Source: Fibrobacterota bacterium
Lineage (GTDB): Bacteria > Fibrobacterota > Fibrobacteria > UBA5070
DNA: 58,613 nucleotides
Direction: 5' to 3'
Assembly (NCBI GenBank): GCA_029557215.1
Contig: JAKPQQ010000108.1
Coordinates: forward strand, 1-58,613
Shown here: piece by piece, positions 34,631 to 43,449 of the stretch
Position numbering within the stretch: position 1 is the stretch's first letter
How the letters are laid out: every line of letters begins with the position of its first letter
Program-made: the position numbers and the translations under genes
Notes under the pieces: generated by a model
Told to the model about the DNA's origin: nothing
Databases searched by the model: none
The model's input: the letters and a program-made list of their open reading frames with translations, nothing else

Positions 34631-34705
34631 CCGCGAGGACCGGTCCTTTCCGGGTCAGACCGAATCCGTGTCGCTCCGGCGTCCGACGGGGCTAACTTGG
34701 ACGGG

Positions 34706-35323
34706 ATGGCAACGAGGCCGGCATCCAGATGGCCCAGGCGGCTCGGCGCGGGCGCGCTGTTTTTTGTCGTGGCCGCCGGATGCTCCGACTTCTGGGTCTG
34801 GTGGAGCGGCCGTCGCGGGATCTCGGATCTGGACCAGGTCGCCGAACCGGCGTTCATCCTGGTGCCGGGGGCTTCGGTGTTCCGGTCGGGTCAGCCCAGC
34901 CCCGTGCTGCGGCAGAGGGTGGAAGTCGCCCTGGACGCCGCCCGGGTGTGGGCGAACGCGCGGGTGGTGCTTTCCGGGACGGCCATCGCGGGTGGCTACG
35001 ACGAACCACTGGCCATGTACAACTACCTGGTCGGCCACGGGATCGATTCCGAACGCCTGATCCTGGATCGCAAGGGAACCAGCACACGGGAAAGCATCCG
35101 CAACCTGGGAGCGCCTTCGGGGCGTCTGGTCGTGGTCTCCCAGAAATGGCATCTGCCAAGGTTGGTCTGGATCGCGCAGGATCGCGGCTGGGAAGTCGCG
35201 GGTCTGGTGGCCGGCAAGGGCACGCCCGGCGGCTGGGAGAACATCCTTCGCGAACACGCGGTGCGGGTGGCCAACCTGTGGGAGCTGACCTTCGATCGGC
35301 TCCGCGCCGGAGGGCGCGATTGA
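34706..35323 (+). CDS. YdcF/SanA-like DUF218 protein
   Basis: The 205-residue protein has one N-terminal membrane segment (LGAGALFFVVAAGCSDFWVW) and a DUF218 domain: PAFILVPGASVFRSGQPSP, ALDAARVWANARVVLSGTAI and LVVVSQKWHLPRLVWIAQD. DUF218 proteins (ElyC, SanA, YdcF) affect envelope or peptidoglycan homeostasis in Escherichia coli, by mechanisms not settled. ATG at 34706 was chosen; a TTG three codons upstream is possible. It opens a packed plus-strand run ending with RNase R; a second, different DUF218 gene is at 38537. Confidence 0.85.
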   Translation: MATRPASRWPRRLGAGALFFVVAAGCSDFWVWWSGRRGISDLDQVAEPAFILVPGASVFRSGQPSPVLRQRVEVALDAARVWANARVVLSGTAIAGGYDEPLAMYNYLVGHGIDSERLILDRKGTSTRESIRNLGAPSGRLVVVSQKWHLPRLVWIAQDRGWEVAGLVAGKGTPGGWENILREHAVRVANLWELTFDRLRAGGRD

Positions 35324-35378
35324 CCGTCCTGCCGTGCTCGCCGGGAGCCGATGTTGTATCGTTGTGGGTCCAGACATC

Positions 35379-36374
35379 ATGACCCTTACCCAAAGTCCGG
35401 CCACGCCGGGGCACCGCTACGCCTTTCTCGTCAATCCAGTATCCGGCAGCGGCAAAGGGCGCGCGGTGTTCGACGAGCTGCCCGGGATCCTCGACGATCT
35501 TGGTGTCTCGCGCGATCTGTGGTCCCGGGAGGTGACGGGGCGGGGGGCCGTGGTCGAGCAGGCGCGACAGCTGTTGTCCACGAGCGACCGCTTGATCGTC
35601 GCCGGCGGGGACGGCACGATCGGGCAGGCCATGGAAGGATTGCGCCTTTCCGGCAACGCGGACGCCGCGTTGGGGGTGATCCCCCTGGGGACGGGCAACG
35701 ACCTGGCGCGCGAACTCAATCTGCTCAAGACCTTCCGGTCGCACGGGCTGCAGCCGCTGGTGGCCGCGCTCCTGCGGGACAGGGTGGTGCCTCTGGATCT
35801 CTGGCGGGTGGGCGAATCGGCCGTGATGGCCAACTACCTCTCGTTCGGAGCCGACGGCTGGGTCACCGAGACCTTCGCCCGGCACCGGGATCTGTCGGGT
35901 TCCCGCAAGACGGTGGTCGGCAACAAGATCGGCTTCGCCAAGGCGGGCATGGAATGCCTTTCCAGGCGGTTGCCTTCGGACTTCCGGCTGCGCATGGTGC
36001 TCTCCGACGGCTCGACCGAGGAACGCGTCCTTCCCAGGCACCGATCGCTCCTGGCCCTCAACATCGGATCCTACGCCGGCGGCATGCTGCGTCCCGAACG
36101 GACCCGTTCCGACGACGGGCTCCTGACCTTGATGGCGGTTCCGCGGCTTTGGAACTATTGGGCCTTGGCGCTGTCGGGTCCGGTGCGCCGGATGCACGGC
36201 ATGGTCCAGCGACGCCTGCCCCGTTGGCAGGTCAAGTCCTTCGAGGCCACCTGGACCGGATCCAACGCTTTGCAGGTGGACGGCGAAGGCCGCGGCGATC
36301 TGATCGGGGAGGGACGGCTGGAAGTCGTTCCCGCGGGCCGCGTGAGGTTGCTTTCCGGCGAGGTCCAGCGTTGA
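35379..36374 (+). CDS. Diacylglycerol kinase-family lipid kinase
   Basis: The 331-residue protein has the DAGK catalytic signature: FLVNPVSGSGKGR at the N-terminus, the nucleotide motif VAGGDGTIGQ, the loop LGVIPLGTGNDLARELN and a C-terminal all-beta domain with LNIGSYAGGMLRPER and LQVDGEGRGD. YegS and DgkB-type enzymes phosphorylate diacylglycerol or similar lipids, returning them to phospholipid synthesis. It is soluble, not the small membrane DgkA. Its TGA overlaps the rimI start, so the two are coupled. Substrate is inferred from the family. Confidence 0.88.
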   Translation: MTLTQSPATPGHRYAFLVNPVSGSGKGRAVFDELPGILDDLGVSRDLWSREVTGRGAVVEQARQLLSTSDRLIVAGGDGTIGQAMEGLRLSGNADAALGVIPLGTGNDLARELNLLKTFRSHGLQPLVAALLRDRVVPLDLWRVGESAVMANYLSFGADGWVTETFARHRDLSGSRKTVVGNKIGFAKAGMECLSRRLPSDFRLRMVLSDGSTEERVLPRHRSLLALNIGSYAGGMLRPERTRSDDGLLTLMAVPRLWNYWALALSGPVRRMHGMVQRRLPRWQVKSFEATWTGSNALQVDGEGRGDLIGEGRLEVVPAGRVRLLSGEVQR

Positions 36375-36847
36375 GCGGGCGGGTGGATGCCCGGACCAGG
36401 CGCATGGAGGAATCCGACATCGCGGCGGTCGCGGCCTTGGACGCGATCTGTCAGGGGCACCCTTGGGTCGCGGGGCATTTCCGCGACGAGCTCGCGCGCG
36501 GCGACGAGGGCTTTTCGCGGGTGGTGGTGGATTCCCGTGGCGGGATCGTGGGATTCGTCTGCTGCTGGACGGTCCTCGACGAGATGCATGTCGGGACCAT
36601 CAGCGTCGATCCCGCCGCCAGGCGCGGAGGGATCGGGAAGACGATGATCTCGCAGGCGCACGAATGGGCCGTCGGGCGCGGCGCCACCGCGGCCCACCTG
36701 GAGGTGCGCGCCGGGAACGCCGGGGCGATCGCCATGTACGAATCCATGGGCTACCGCCGGGTGGGCGTGCGACGCGCCTACTACGCCGACAACGGCGAAG
36801 ACGCCGTGCTGTACTTCGCGGATCTGACGTCCGGAAGCGCCGCATGA
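36371..36847 (+). CDS. GNAT-family N-acetyltransferase (RimI-like)
   Basis: The 158-residue protein has the GNAT acetyl-CoA motif VDPAARRGGIGKTMISQA and the RimI-like GFVCCWTVLDEMHVGTIS, ending LEVRAGNAGAIAMYESMGY, typical of ribosomal-protein alanine acetyltransferases. RimI acetylates the N-terminal Ala of ribosomal protein S18 (bS18). Start chosen at the TTG that overlaps the preceding TGA, with GAGG eight bases before it; GTG at 36383 and ATG at 36404 are alternatives. The stop overlaps the next gene start by four bases. Confidence 0.82.
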   Translation: MSGRVDARTRRMEESDIAAVAALDAICQGHPWVAGHFRDELARGDEGFSRVVVDSRGGIVGFVCCWTVLDEMHVGTISVDPAARRGGIGKTMISQAHEWAVGRGATAAHLEVRAGNAGAIAMYESMGYRRVGVRRAYYADNGEDAVLYFADLTSGSAA

Positions 36848-38535
36848 TCGGCGACATCGCCCTGGTGGCGATGGGCGTCGCGGGGTGCGCGCTGTTCGTG
36901 GTCGCACTGGTGGTGGGACGGCGCGTGCGCCAGTCCAAAAAGCACCTGGAAGCCGTGTTCGACCACGTGGACCCGATGGTGGTCGCCGACGCTTCGCTGC
37001 GGATCCTGCGGGTCAACCGGGCGTTCGCGGAGCTCGTTTCGCGTCCCTACGCCCAGATCGTGGGGCGTTCGCTGGAGCAGGTGGCGCCCATGTTGTCGTC
37101 CACCCATTCGCTCCTGCGCGCGAGCCTGGTGGAACGCCGTCCGCTGGGCCCCATGGAAATCATCTGGGACGGGGCCCCCATGCGGATCCTGGAGGCGCAG
37201 ATCTTCCCGCTCGGCGACGGCAAGGCCATGGCGCGGGAGGGCGTGCTGCGGTTGCGGGACGTCACCGACCTGTCGTCGGCGCGAAAGCTCCTGGTCGACC
37301 GCAACGCCGCCTTGGGGCGGCTCACCGACGCGCTCCAGTCGGAACTGGAAATGGCCCGCGAGATCCAGGAAGGATTGCTTCCGCGCGAGCTGCCGCACCT
37401 GGAAGGATTGTCGTTCACCGTGCGCTACCTGCCCTCGCGTCCGGTGGGCGGCGATCTGTACGACGTCGTGGAGCTCGACGCCACGCATCTGGGGTTGTTC
37501 GTCGCCGACGTGTCGGGGCACGGACTGCCCGCCGCGTTCGAAGCCGCCATGGTCCGCATGAGCTTCCTGAACCACGCCACCGTCGACGCCTCGCCGGTGC
37601 AGGTGTTCGACCGGATGAACCGCGACCTGCGCAGGTCGCTCGCGTTGGGCCACTACGTCACGGCCTTCTACGGGGTTCTGGACCTGGAGACCCTGGAATT
37701 GCGCTACTGCCGGGCCTCGCACCCGCGGCCGGTGGTGGTCCACGCCGACGGAACGCGCCGTTCGCTGGCCTCCAAGGGGCTGTTCCTGGGAATCGTGGAG
37801 AACGGGGCCTACCGCGAGGATTCGATCGTCCTGGAGCCCGGTGACAGAATCTGTGTGTTCACCGACGGCTACTACGAAGCCGCGGGGCGTTCGGGCAAGC
37901 GGTTGGGATACGACGGATTCGTGTCGCGTCTGGCCGAGGCCGCGGGACGCGATCCGATCGAGGCGCTGATGCGGATCGAGGAGGATTTCCCGGGGGTGGT
38001 GGACGAAGGCCGCGAGGACGACAAGACGTTCCTGGCGCTGGACATCCACACCGCGCGTCCGGGACGGCCGGGGCTGCTGCTGCGTTTTCCCGGAAGCAGG
38101 ACGCCTCCCGTCCACGAGTTCGCGTCCTCGCACGAAGCCTGGGAGCTGGTGGAACGCATGCTTCGCGAGATGATCGACGCCGGATGGACCTCGCGCGACG
38201 CCCGCCGCGCGCAGCTGGCTGCGTCCGAGCTCTGCGTGAACGCGCTCGTGCACGGCCACGGGGAGCGTTCCGACCCCAAGGCCAGGTGCGCGTGGTCCCT
38301 GACGGGATCCGAACTCCGGTTCGCGGTGCAGGACGAAGGCCCCGGGTTCGACGTCGACGCGCTGCCCGATCCGCGCGCCCCGGAACGGCTGGGCCTGGAC
38401 CACGGCCGCGGCGTGTTCCTGGTGAGGCGCATCGCGTCCGAGCTGTGGTACGACTTCGGGGGCACGACGGCGACGTTCCTCCTGCGTCCGTCGGGATCGC
38501 TGGGTTCGGCGAGCGGCCCGATCGACGGGAATTGA
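36844..38535 (+). CDS. Membrane-anchored PAS / PP2C (SpoIIE-type) phosphatase / HATPase protein
   Basis: The 563-residue protein has one N-terminal membrane helix, a PAS-like domain (residues ~40-130), a SpoIIE-type PP2C phosphatase domain (residues ~165-410; PVGGDLYDVVEL, VADVSGHGLPAA and TDGYYEA) and a C-terminal HATPase domain of the anti-sigma kinase RsbW type (residues ~430-550; AASELCVNALVHG, DEGPGFDVD and RGVFLVRRIAS). A phosphatase and kinase on one chain could switch an anti-anti-sigma (STAS) partner, which is not in the window. It overlaps rimI by four bases. Confidence 0.88.
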   Translation: MIGDIALVAMGVAGCALFVVALVVGRRVRQSKKHLEAVFDHVDPMVVADASLRILRVNRAFAELVSRPYAQIVGRSLEQVAPMLSSTHSLLRASLVERRPLGPMEIIWDGAPMRILEAQIFPLGDGKAMAREGVLRLRDVTDLSSARKLLVDRNAALGRLTDALQSELEMAREIQEGLLPRELPHLEGLSFTVRYLPSRPVGGDLYDVVELDATHLGLFVADVSGHGLPAAFEAAMVRMSFLNHATVDASPVQVFDRMNRDLRRSLALGHYVTAFYGVLDLETLELRYCRASHPRPVVVHADGTRRSLASKGLFLGIVENGAYREDSIVLEPGDRICVFTDGYYEAAGRSGKRLGYDGFVSRLAEAAGRDPIEALMRIEEDFPGVVDEGREDDKTFLALDIHTARPGRPGLLLRFPGSRTPPVHEFASSHEAWELVERMLREMIDAGWTSRDARRAQLAASELCVNALVHGHGERSDPKARCAWSLTGSELRFAVQDEGPGFDVDALPDPRAPERLGLDHGRGVFLVRRIASELWYDFGGTTATFLLRPSGSLGSASGPIDGN

Positions 38536-38536
38536 C

Positions 38537-39307
38537 GTGGCGTTCCCGTCTCGGTCCGGCGTCCGGCGGCCTCGTCGGCGGACATCCTTCGCGATCGCCG
38601 TCCTGGCGGTCGCCGCCTGGTGCTGCGCGTCGTGGTGGTTCGCCGACGTCCCGGGCGCGCATCGCCCGCTTCCCGAGCGCGTGCGCTGGGGGTTCGTGCT
38701 CGACGGGCAGTCGCCCGACGGCAACCGGGTCGCGGCGGGGCTGCGGCTTCTGCGCGCGGGCCGGATCGACACCTTGGCCGTGTCGGGGGTCCCGATCGCC
38801 GGAGGGGTCTACACGTCCATGATCTGGGTGCGGCAGGCGCCCCTGGATCCGGGCGTCCTCGGGAAGGTCTTCGAGATGCGCAGCGGAAGTTCGTCGACCA
38901 TGGACGAGGCGCGCGTCATGGACGATTTCTTCCGCCGGCGAGGGATCGATTCCGCCCTGGTGGTGACCAGCGACTTCCACGTCTGGAGGGCGGCGTCGAT
39001 CTTCGAGAAGGTGTCGGACGGCGGTATGGCGTGGTTCTTCCACGGCGCCCCCGATTCGCGCTGGAACGGCCTGGCGGGCGATCGCGAGCGGTTCAAGTCC
39101 AGGCTCATGGAATGGACCAAGCGCGCGAGCTGGAGCCTCTGGGAGCGCTGGAAGCCCGTCGATCCCGAGGATCCGATCCGGCCCCACGGCCTGGTCGGAG
39201 GTCCCGGACTGGGGCGTCTTCCGGAACCCGCATGGAGTGCTGGACAGGCATTGTCTTCGGAATCGGGCCGTCCAAACGGCGCCGGGATGGTAGACTTGAA
39301 GGAATGA
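38537..39307 (+). CDS. Second YdcF-like DUF218 protein
   Basis: The 256-residue protein starts with GTG at 38537, two bases after the upstream stop, and has an N-terminal membrane segment (FAIAVLAVAAWCCASWWFAD) and a DUF218 domain: WGFVLDGQSPDGNRVAAGLR, LAVSGVPIAGGVYTSMIWV, and VVTSDFHVWRAASIFEKVS. The SDFH pair resembles the conserved polar block of the family. It differs strongly from the first DUF218 protein (34706), so an old rather than recent duplication is likely. Its stop overlaps an ATG of the RNase R frame. Confidence 0.78.
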   Translation: MAFPSRSGVRRPRRRTSFAIAVLAVAAWCCASWWFADVPGAHRPLPERVRWGFVLDGQSPDGNRVAAGLRLLRAGRIDTLAVSGVPIAGGVYTSMIWVRQAPLDPGVLGKVFEMRSGSSSTMDEARVMDDFFRRRGIDSALVVTSDFHVWRAASIFEKVSDGGMAWFFHGAPDSRWNGLAGDRERFKSRLMEWTKRASWSLWERWKPVDPEDPIRPHGLVGGPGLGRLPEPAWSAGQALSSESGRPNGAGMVDLKE

Positions 39308-39327
39308 CCCCGCATAAAGGAGACGCG

Positions 39328-41340
39328 ATGTCCGGGCCTTGGAAGAACAAGATGGGTAAGCGCGACTGGAAGCAGGAGCTTCTCGAACTCGTGCACGCCG
39401 AGGGCTACCAGCCGGCGGCCTTCCGCGAGCTCAGGCACATGCTGAACGTGCCCAAGGAGCAGGTCCCCGCGCTGCAGGACGTGCTCATGGGTCTGGTGGA
39501 CGAAGGCAAGCTCCGTCTGGGCGCGCGCGATCGCGTCATGGCCGCCCACGATCGCCCCACCCGTGCGGAACGCAACAAGGCCCGCGACGAATCGCGCGAG
39601 ACCGAACGCGGACGCCGCCAACCCAAGGCGGGCGCGCCCGAGCCGCTTCCACGCGAAGGCGAGGGCTGGAAGCACGGCTACCAGGGGCCGGGCTGGAAAT
39701 CGGTCCAGAAATTGTTCGCCGATTCCCACGAACTGCCGGGGCCGTTCCCGCGCCCCGTCAAGGACCAGGCCGAAAAGTACCGCGAGCCCACCGCCGCGGA
39801 GATCGAAGGCCGCCGCGACTGCCGCATGGAAGAGGTCTGCACGATCGATCCCTGGAACGCCCACGACCACGACGACGCGGTCTGCGTGGAGGATCTCCCC
39901 AACGGCAACTGGCGCATGGACGTGCACATCGCCGACGTCTCGCACTACGTGACCGAAGGCAGCCCGCTCGACAAGCAGGCCGTCAAGCGCGCCTTCACCA
40001 CCTACCTGCCCTGGACCGCCGTCACCATGCTCCCCGAGAGCCTGGCCGCCGACCTCTGTTCGCTCCTGGACGGCAAGGACCGCCTGGCGCTTTCCTGCCG
40101 CATGGAGATCGCCAAGGATGGACAAATCCTGTCTTACGAGTTCTTCGAGGCCGTGGTCAACGTGAGACGGTTCCTGTCCTACGAGCAGGCGCAGGAGCTC
40201 TGCGACAAGGGCGACGCCGCCCTGCAGCGGCTCAAGGCCTGTTCGGAAGCGCTCACCGTCGCCCGCAAGCGCGACAACCTCCTGGAGTTCGACCTCCCCG
40301 AGCCCAAGATCGTCTTCGACAAGGCCGGCGAGCCCGTCGACGCCATGCCCGGCGAGCGGCTTCCGTCGCACCGCTGGATCGAGGAGGCGATGCTCGCCGC
40401 CAACCGCTGCTGCGCGCGCCTGCTCGACGAGAACGCCCTGCCGGGCCTGTACCGCGTGCACGAACCGCCCGAGATGGAGGCGCTTTCGATCATCTCGAGC
40501 TGGTCGGCGGCGCTCGAGCTTCCCAAGTGGGCGCCCGCCCGCGGGGATCGCGTCGACGAGACCAACCTCCGGCCCAAGGCCCAGGAATGGCTCGCCAAGC
40601 TGCTGTCCAGCGGATCGCTGCCGCCGGGACTGCAGGGCAAGATCATCCGCTCCATGAAGAAGGCGCGCTACAGCCCCGACTGCAGGGGGCACTTCGCGCT
40701 GGGATGGCTGCACTACGCGCACTACACCAGTCCCATCCGCCGGTATCCCGATCTCTGGACGCACCGCATCATCAAGGAGTACCTGGCCAAGGGGCAGGTG
40801 ACGGCCAGGTGGAGCGCCACCGTGCGCAAGCTCGCCACCCACGTGAGCGGTCGCGAGGACGCCGTGGTCAAGGCCGAGCGTTCGGGCAACAAGACCTGCG
40901 CCGCCTGGATCCTGCGCAACCGCGTGGGCGACGTGTTCGAGACCGAGATCACCGGCGTGGAGCCCATCGGGGTGTTCATGCTGGTCAAGAGCCCTTGGGC
41001 CGAAGGCATGATGCACGTGCGCCGCATGACCGACGACTTCTACGAATACGACGAATCCCGCATGGAGCTGCGCGGTCGCCGCGCGGGCAAGGTGTTCCGC
41101 ATCGGCGACAAGGTGAGGGTGCGCCTGGCGCAGGCCGATCCCGTGCAGGGCTGGGTGGACTTCGAGCCCGACATCGCGCGCGAGGATCTTCCGGAACCCG
41201 CGGCCCGTCCCGGTGCGGCCGGACGCGCTCGATCCGAAGAAGGCGCCGGGCGCGCGCGCGTGCCCCGCGGACGCAAGGAAGTGCCCACGCCGGTGGGCAA
41301 AACCAAGGCCGAACCCAGAGGACGCAGGTCGCGTCGTTGA
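39328..41340 (+). CDS. rnr: Ribonuclease R-like RNB-domain exoribonuclease
   Basis: The 670-residue protein carries an RNB catalytic domain: CTIDPWNAHDHDDAV with the metal-binding Asp cluster, then VHIADVSHYV, LLDGKDRLALSCRM and YTSPIRRYPDLWTHR. A C-terminal S1-like domain (VFETEITGVEPIGVFMLVKS) and a Lys/Arg-rich tail follow. RNase R degrades structured RNA 3' to 5'. Start chosen at 39328, where AAAGGAG precedes ATG; an earlier ATG at 39304 overlaps the YdcF stop and remains possible. The N-terminal part before RNB is shorter than in E. coli RNase R. Confidence 0.92.
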   Translation: MSGPWKNKMGKRDWKQELLELVHAEGYQPAAFRELRHMLNVPKEQVPALQDVLMGLVDEGKLRLGARDRVMAAHDRPTRAERNKARDESRETERGRRQPKAGAPEPLPREGEGWKHGYQGPGWKSVQKLFADSHELPGPFPRPVKDQAEKYREPTAAEIEGRRDCRMEEVCTIDPWNAHDHDDAVCVEDLPNGNWRMDVHIADVSHYVTEGSPLDKQAVKRAFTTYLPWTAVTMLPESLAADLCSLLDGKDRLALSCRMEIAKDGQILSYEFFEAVVNVRRFLSYEQAQELCDKGDAALQRLKACSEALTVARKRDNLLEFDLPEPKIVFDKAGEPVDAMPGERLPSHRWIEEAMLAANRCCARLLDENALPGLYRVHEPPEMEALSIISSWSAALELPKWAPARGDRVDETNLRPKAQEWLAKLLSSGSLPPGLQGKIIRSMKKARYSPDCRGHFALGWLHYAHYTSPIRRYPDLWTHRIIKEYLAKGQVTARWSATVRKLATHVSGREDAVVKAERSGNKTCAAWILRNRVGDVFETEITGVEPIGVFMLVKSPWAEGMMHVRRMTDDFYEYDESRMELRGRRAGKVFRIGDKVRVRLAQADPVQGWVDFEPDIAREDLPEPAARPGAAGRARSEEGAGRARVPRGRKEVPTPVGKTKAEPRGRRSRR

Positions 41341-41405
41341 CGATGCGGCCCGAGCCATCCTCAAAACGTGAAAACGTTCTTATCTTTACCGGCTTAATGA
41401 GCGAA

Positions 41406-41489
41406 GCCCAAGTGGTGGAATTGGTAGACGCGGCGGACTCAAAATCCGCTGGGGGAGACCCCATGACGGTTCGATTCCGTCCTTGGGCA
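41406..41489 (+). tRNA. tRNA-Leu (anticodon CAA)
   Basis: The 84-base sequence folds as a leucine tRNA. The acceptor GCCCAAG (41406-41412) pairs with CTTGGGC (41482-41488), with discriminator A (41489). The anticodon stem GCGGA/TCCGC holds the loop CTCAAAA, anticodon CAA, for codon UUG. A long variable arm (GGGGGAGACCCC) is typical of tRNA-Leu, and the T arm is GACGG TTCGATT CCGTC. CCA is not encoded. The next protein frame reaches back into this tRNA. Confidence 0.93.
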
Positions 41490-41558
41490 TTTTCGCTCGG
41501 CCTTCACTGCCTTCCTGGCCGGAAGAACGTTCGCGCAAGCGAAACGTCCGGTGGCAAG

Positions 41559-42188
41559 GTCCGCAAGGGAATCCTTGCCGCGCTGGTCCTGGCTTGCTGC
41601 CTGCCGTTGGCCGCCCACGCGGGCGACGGCATGAAGTACCAGGATCATTGGCGATCGCTGGGCGTGTCGGCTTCCGACATCGAACTGATCGACAAGCTGG
41701 GCATCAGGAAAAAGAAGGTCGAAGCGCTGGTGACCCGCGGCGTGTCGGTGCGCGAATATTCGCATCGTCCGTGGGAACCCATGGGGATCACCGAAGAAAA
41801 GTGGTTCCATCAGCTCCAGAACGGATCGAACATCGGCGCGCTGGAACGCATGTACACGCGCGAACGCGACATCGCCGATCCGGTTCGTCCCGGCCTCGCC
41901 TTCGCGATTCTATGCCCGGGCATTCCGCAGTTCCAGGAAAACCGCCCTGTCGCCGGTGCGGTCCTGAGCGGATTGGGCGTCGCGTTCCTGGGGCTTTCGG
42001 TGGCCAACCTGGTCAAGGGAGAAGGCTCGGCCGTGCAGGTCTGGCTTCCGCTCCTGGGCCTGGACATGCTGGCTTCGGGCGCCGACGTCTGGTACCACCA
42101 CTACCGCGAACAGGCTGTGACGGGTTTCTCGCTCAACCTGGTTCCTCGCCCTGCCGGTGCCGGGGTTCTTCTGGCCGCGAGGTTCTGA
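41559..42188 (+). CDS. Exported protein of unknown function, start codon uncertain
   Basis: From about 41559 the frame encodes a signal peptide (VRKGILAALVLACCLPLAAH) and then ~180 residues with a conserved-looking EYSHRPWEPMGITEEKWFHQ and a hydrophobic pair of segments (LCPGIPQFQENRPVAGAVLS and GVAFLGLSVANLV) resembling the PG-x-QF-x-RP element of DUF5683-like proteins. The problem is the start: the codon before the signal is GTC, and the only canonical start upstream in frame is ATG 41463 inside the tRNA; the first ATG downstream (41631) loses the signal. A start-codon change or error, or a rare start, is likely. The stop lies three bases before panD. Confidence 0.6.
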   Translation, partial: VRKGILAALVLACCLPLAAHAGDGMKYQDHWRSLGVSASDIELIDKLGIRKKKVEALVTRGVSVREYSHRPWEPMGITEEKWFHQLQNGSNIGALERMYTRERDIADPVRPGLAFAILCPGIPQFQENRPVAGAVLSGLGVAFLGLSVANLVKGEGSAVQVWLPLLGLDMLASGADVWYHHYREQAVTGFSLNLVPRPAGAGVLLAARF

Positions 42189-42191
42189 CCC

Positions 42192-42575
42192 ATGCTCCTG
42201 CGGGAAATGGCCAAGTCGAAGATCCACCGCGCGACCGTGACCCAGGCCGAACTCCACTACGAGGGCTCCATCACGATCGATGCGGCGCTCATGAAGTCCG
42301 CCGACATCCTGCCCGGCGAGCGGATCCAGGTGGTGAACATCGCCAACGGAGCGAGGTTCGAGACCTACGCGATCGAGGGCGCCGCCGATTCGGGCGTGAT
42401 CTGCGTGAACGGCGCCGCCGCGCGGCTGGTGCAGCCGGGCGATCTGGTCATTCTGATCACCTATTGCCACCTTCCCGACGAACAAGCCCGGAAGCACAGG
42501 ATGCAGGTGGTTTTCGTGGACGGCCAGAACCGTCCCGTCCTTGGTGGAGTGGCGCATTCCGTCGACGGAGAGTAG
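42192..42575 (+). CDS. panD: Aspartate 1-decarboxylase PanD
   Basis: The 127-residue protein matches the pyruvoyl-dependent aspartate decarboxylase proenzyme: [20 protein letters not shown] with the self-cleavage site Gly25-Ser26, the Ser becoming the pyruvoyl group, and a following [20 protein letters not shown] and [18 protein letters not shown]. It makes beta-alanine for pantothenate and coenzyme A. The sequence is complete and starts three bases after the unknown exported protein. No other pan genes are in the window. Confidence 0.95.
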   Translation: MLLREMAKSKIHRATVTQAELHYEGSITIDAALMKSADILPGERIQVVNIANGARFETYAIEGAADSGVICVNGAAARLVQPGDLVILITYCHLPDEQARKHRMQVVFVDGQNRPVLGGVAHSVDGE

Positions 42576-42584
42576 ACTCCTGGT

Positions 42585-43043
42585 ATGGTCACGCCACTGC
42601 GAGTCTGTCTGACGATCTCGATCTTCGCCTCGGTCGCCTCCGCCCAGGGTTTTTCGCCGACCCTGTCGGGAAATCCGGGAACGCTGCCTTCGCTGGGGAT
42701 GGGTTCCGAGCAGCCTGTTCTTGTCGACCCCAAGCGCATGGAAGTGCGCCAGAGCGTGACGTTTTCCGCCGCGTCCGGCGGCGGCAGCTCCCTCTCGCAG
42801 AGCCTCTACCAGAGCCGCATCGACTACCGCCTGTCCGATCCCCTCATCCTGCATCTGGACATCGGGATCCTGACGCCGATCTCCCATTCGGGCCCGGCCA
42901 CCCAGGGCATCCAGCGCGGCGCGTACCTGCTTCCTTCCGTGGGTCTGGAGTACCGGCCCAGCGAATCGGTGCGCATGTACTTCCAGTATTCGAGCGTGCC
43001 TTCCGCGCCTGTCGGTTCCAGCGGTGGTCTACCGTGGCAGTGA
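42585..43043 (+). CDS. Small exported protein, barrel-like, unknown
   Basis: The 152-residue protein has a signal peptide (RVCLTISIFASVASAQGFSP) and then Ser/Gly-rich alternating strands (VRQSVTFSAASGGGSSLSQS, YRLSDPLILHLDIGILTPIS and VGLEYRPSESVRMYFQYSSV) suggesting a small outer-membrane barrel or periplasmic beta protein. No family recognised. It lies in the plus-strand run between panD and the LytR_C lipoprotein and ends two bases before the latter. Confidence 0.65.
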   Translation: MVTPLRVCLTISIFASVASAQGFSPTLSGNPGTLPSLGMGSEQPVLVDPKRMEVRQSVTFSAASGGGSSLSQSLYQSRIDYRLSDPLILHLDIGILTPISHSGPATQGIQRGAYLLPSVGLEYRPSESVRMYFQYSSVPSAPVGSSGGLPWQ

Positions 43044-43044
43044 C

Positions 43045-43449
43045 GTGAGGGACTCGATCCCGGCGGCGATCCTGCTCGCCACCTTCCTCGCCGGTTGCGG
43101 TCCAGCCCAGGGCCCCGACGCGAAACCCGCCGTCGATTCCGTGGGCGTGCTTCCCTCGCGTTCGGCGGGAGTGGTGGAGGTGCTCAACGGCACCGGTCGC
43201 AAGGGCGCGGCAACCCGCATCGCCGAACGTCTGCGGGCGCAAGGGTACGACGTGGTGAAGATCGGGAACGCTCCCGAACGCAACCACGCCCGGACCATCG
43301 TCGCCGAACGCCGCGCGGCCCCGCATGTCGCCGAGGGTGTGGCCAAGGCCATCGGCGTTCCATCTTTCTTTTCATTCCACAACGAGAACTTGCTGGTCGA
43401 CGCGACAGTGTTCGTCGGCCGCGATTTCGAGGAGATCACACCACAATGA
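43045..43449 (+). CDS. LytR_C-domain lipoprotein
   Basis: The protein starts with GTG at 43045 (134 residues), chosen to follow the upstream stop directly and to place the signal (SIPAAILLATFLAGCGPAQG, lipobox LAGC) near the start. The remaining ~100 residues form a LytR C-terminal domain (VVEVLNGTGRKGAATRIAER ... GYDVVKIGNAPERNHARTIV), which binds cell-wall components in LytR-CpsA-Psr proteins and stand-alone versions. Its stop overlaps the rsfS start by four bases. Confidence 0.82.
   Translation: MRDSIPAAILLATFLAGCGPAQGPDAKPAVDSVGVLPSRSAGVVEVLNGTGRKGAATRIAERLRAQGYDVVKIGNAPERNHARTIVAERRAAPHVAEGVAKAIGVPSFFSFHNENLLVDATVFVGRDFEEITPQ

Noticed and set aside
41337..41386. TTGACG before tRNA-Leu as its -35 box
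   Set aside because: It lies 38 bases from the nearest good -10 (TATCTT at 41381), too far apart, so no tRNA promoter is claimed.
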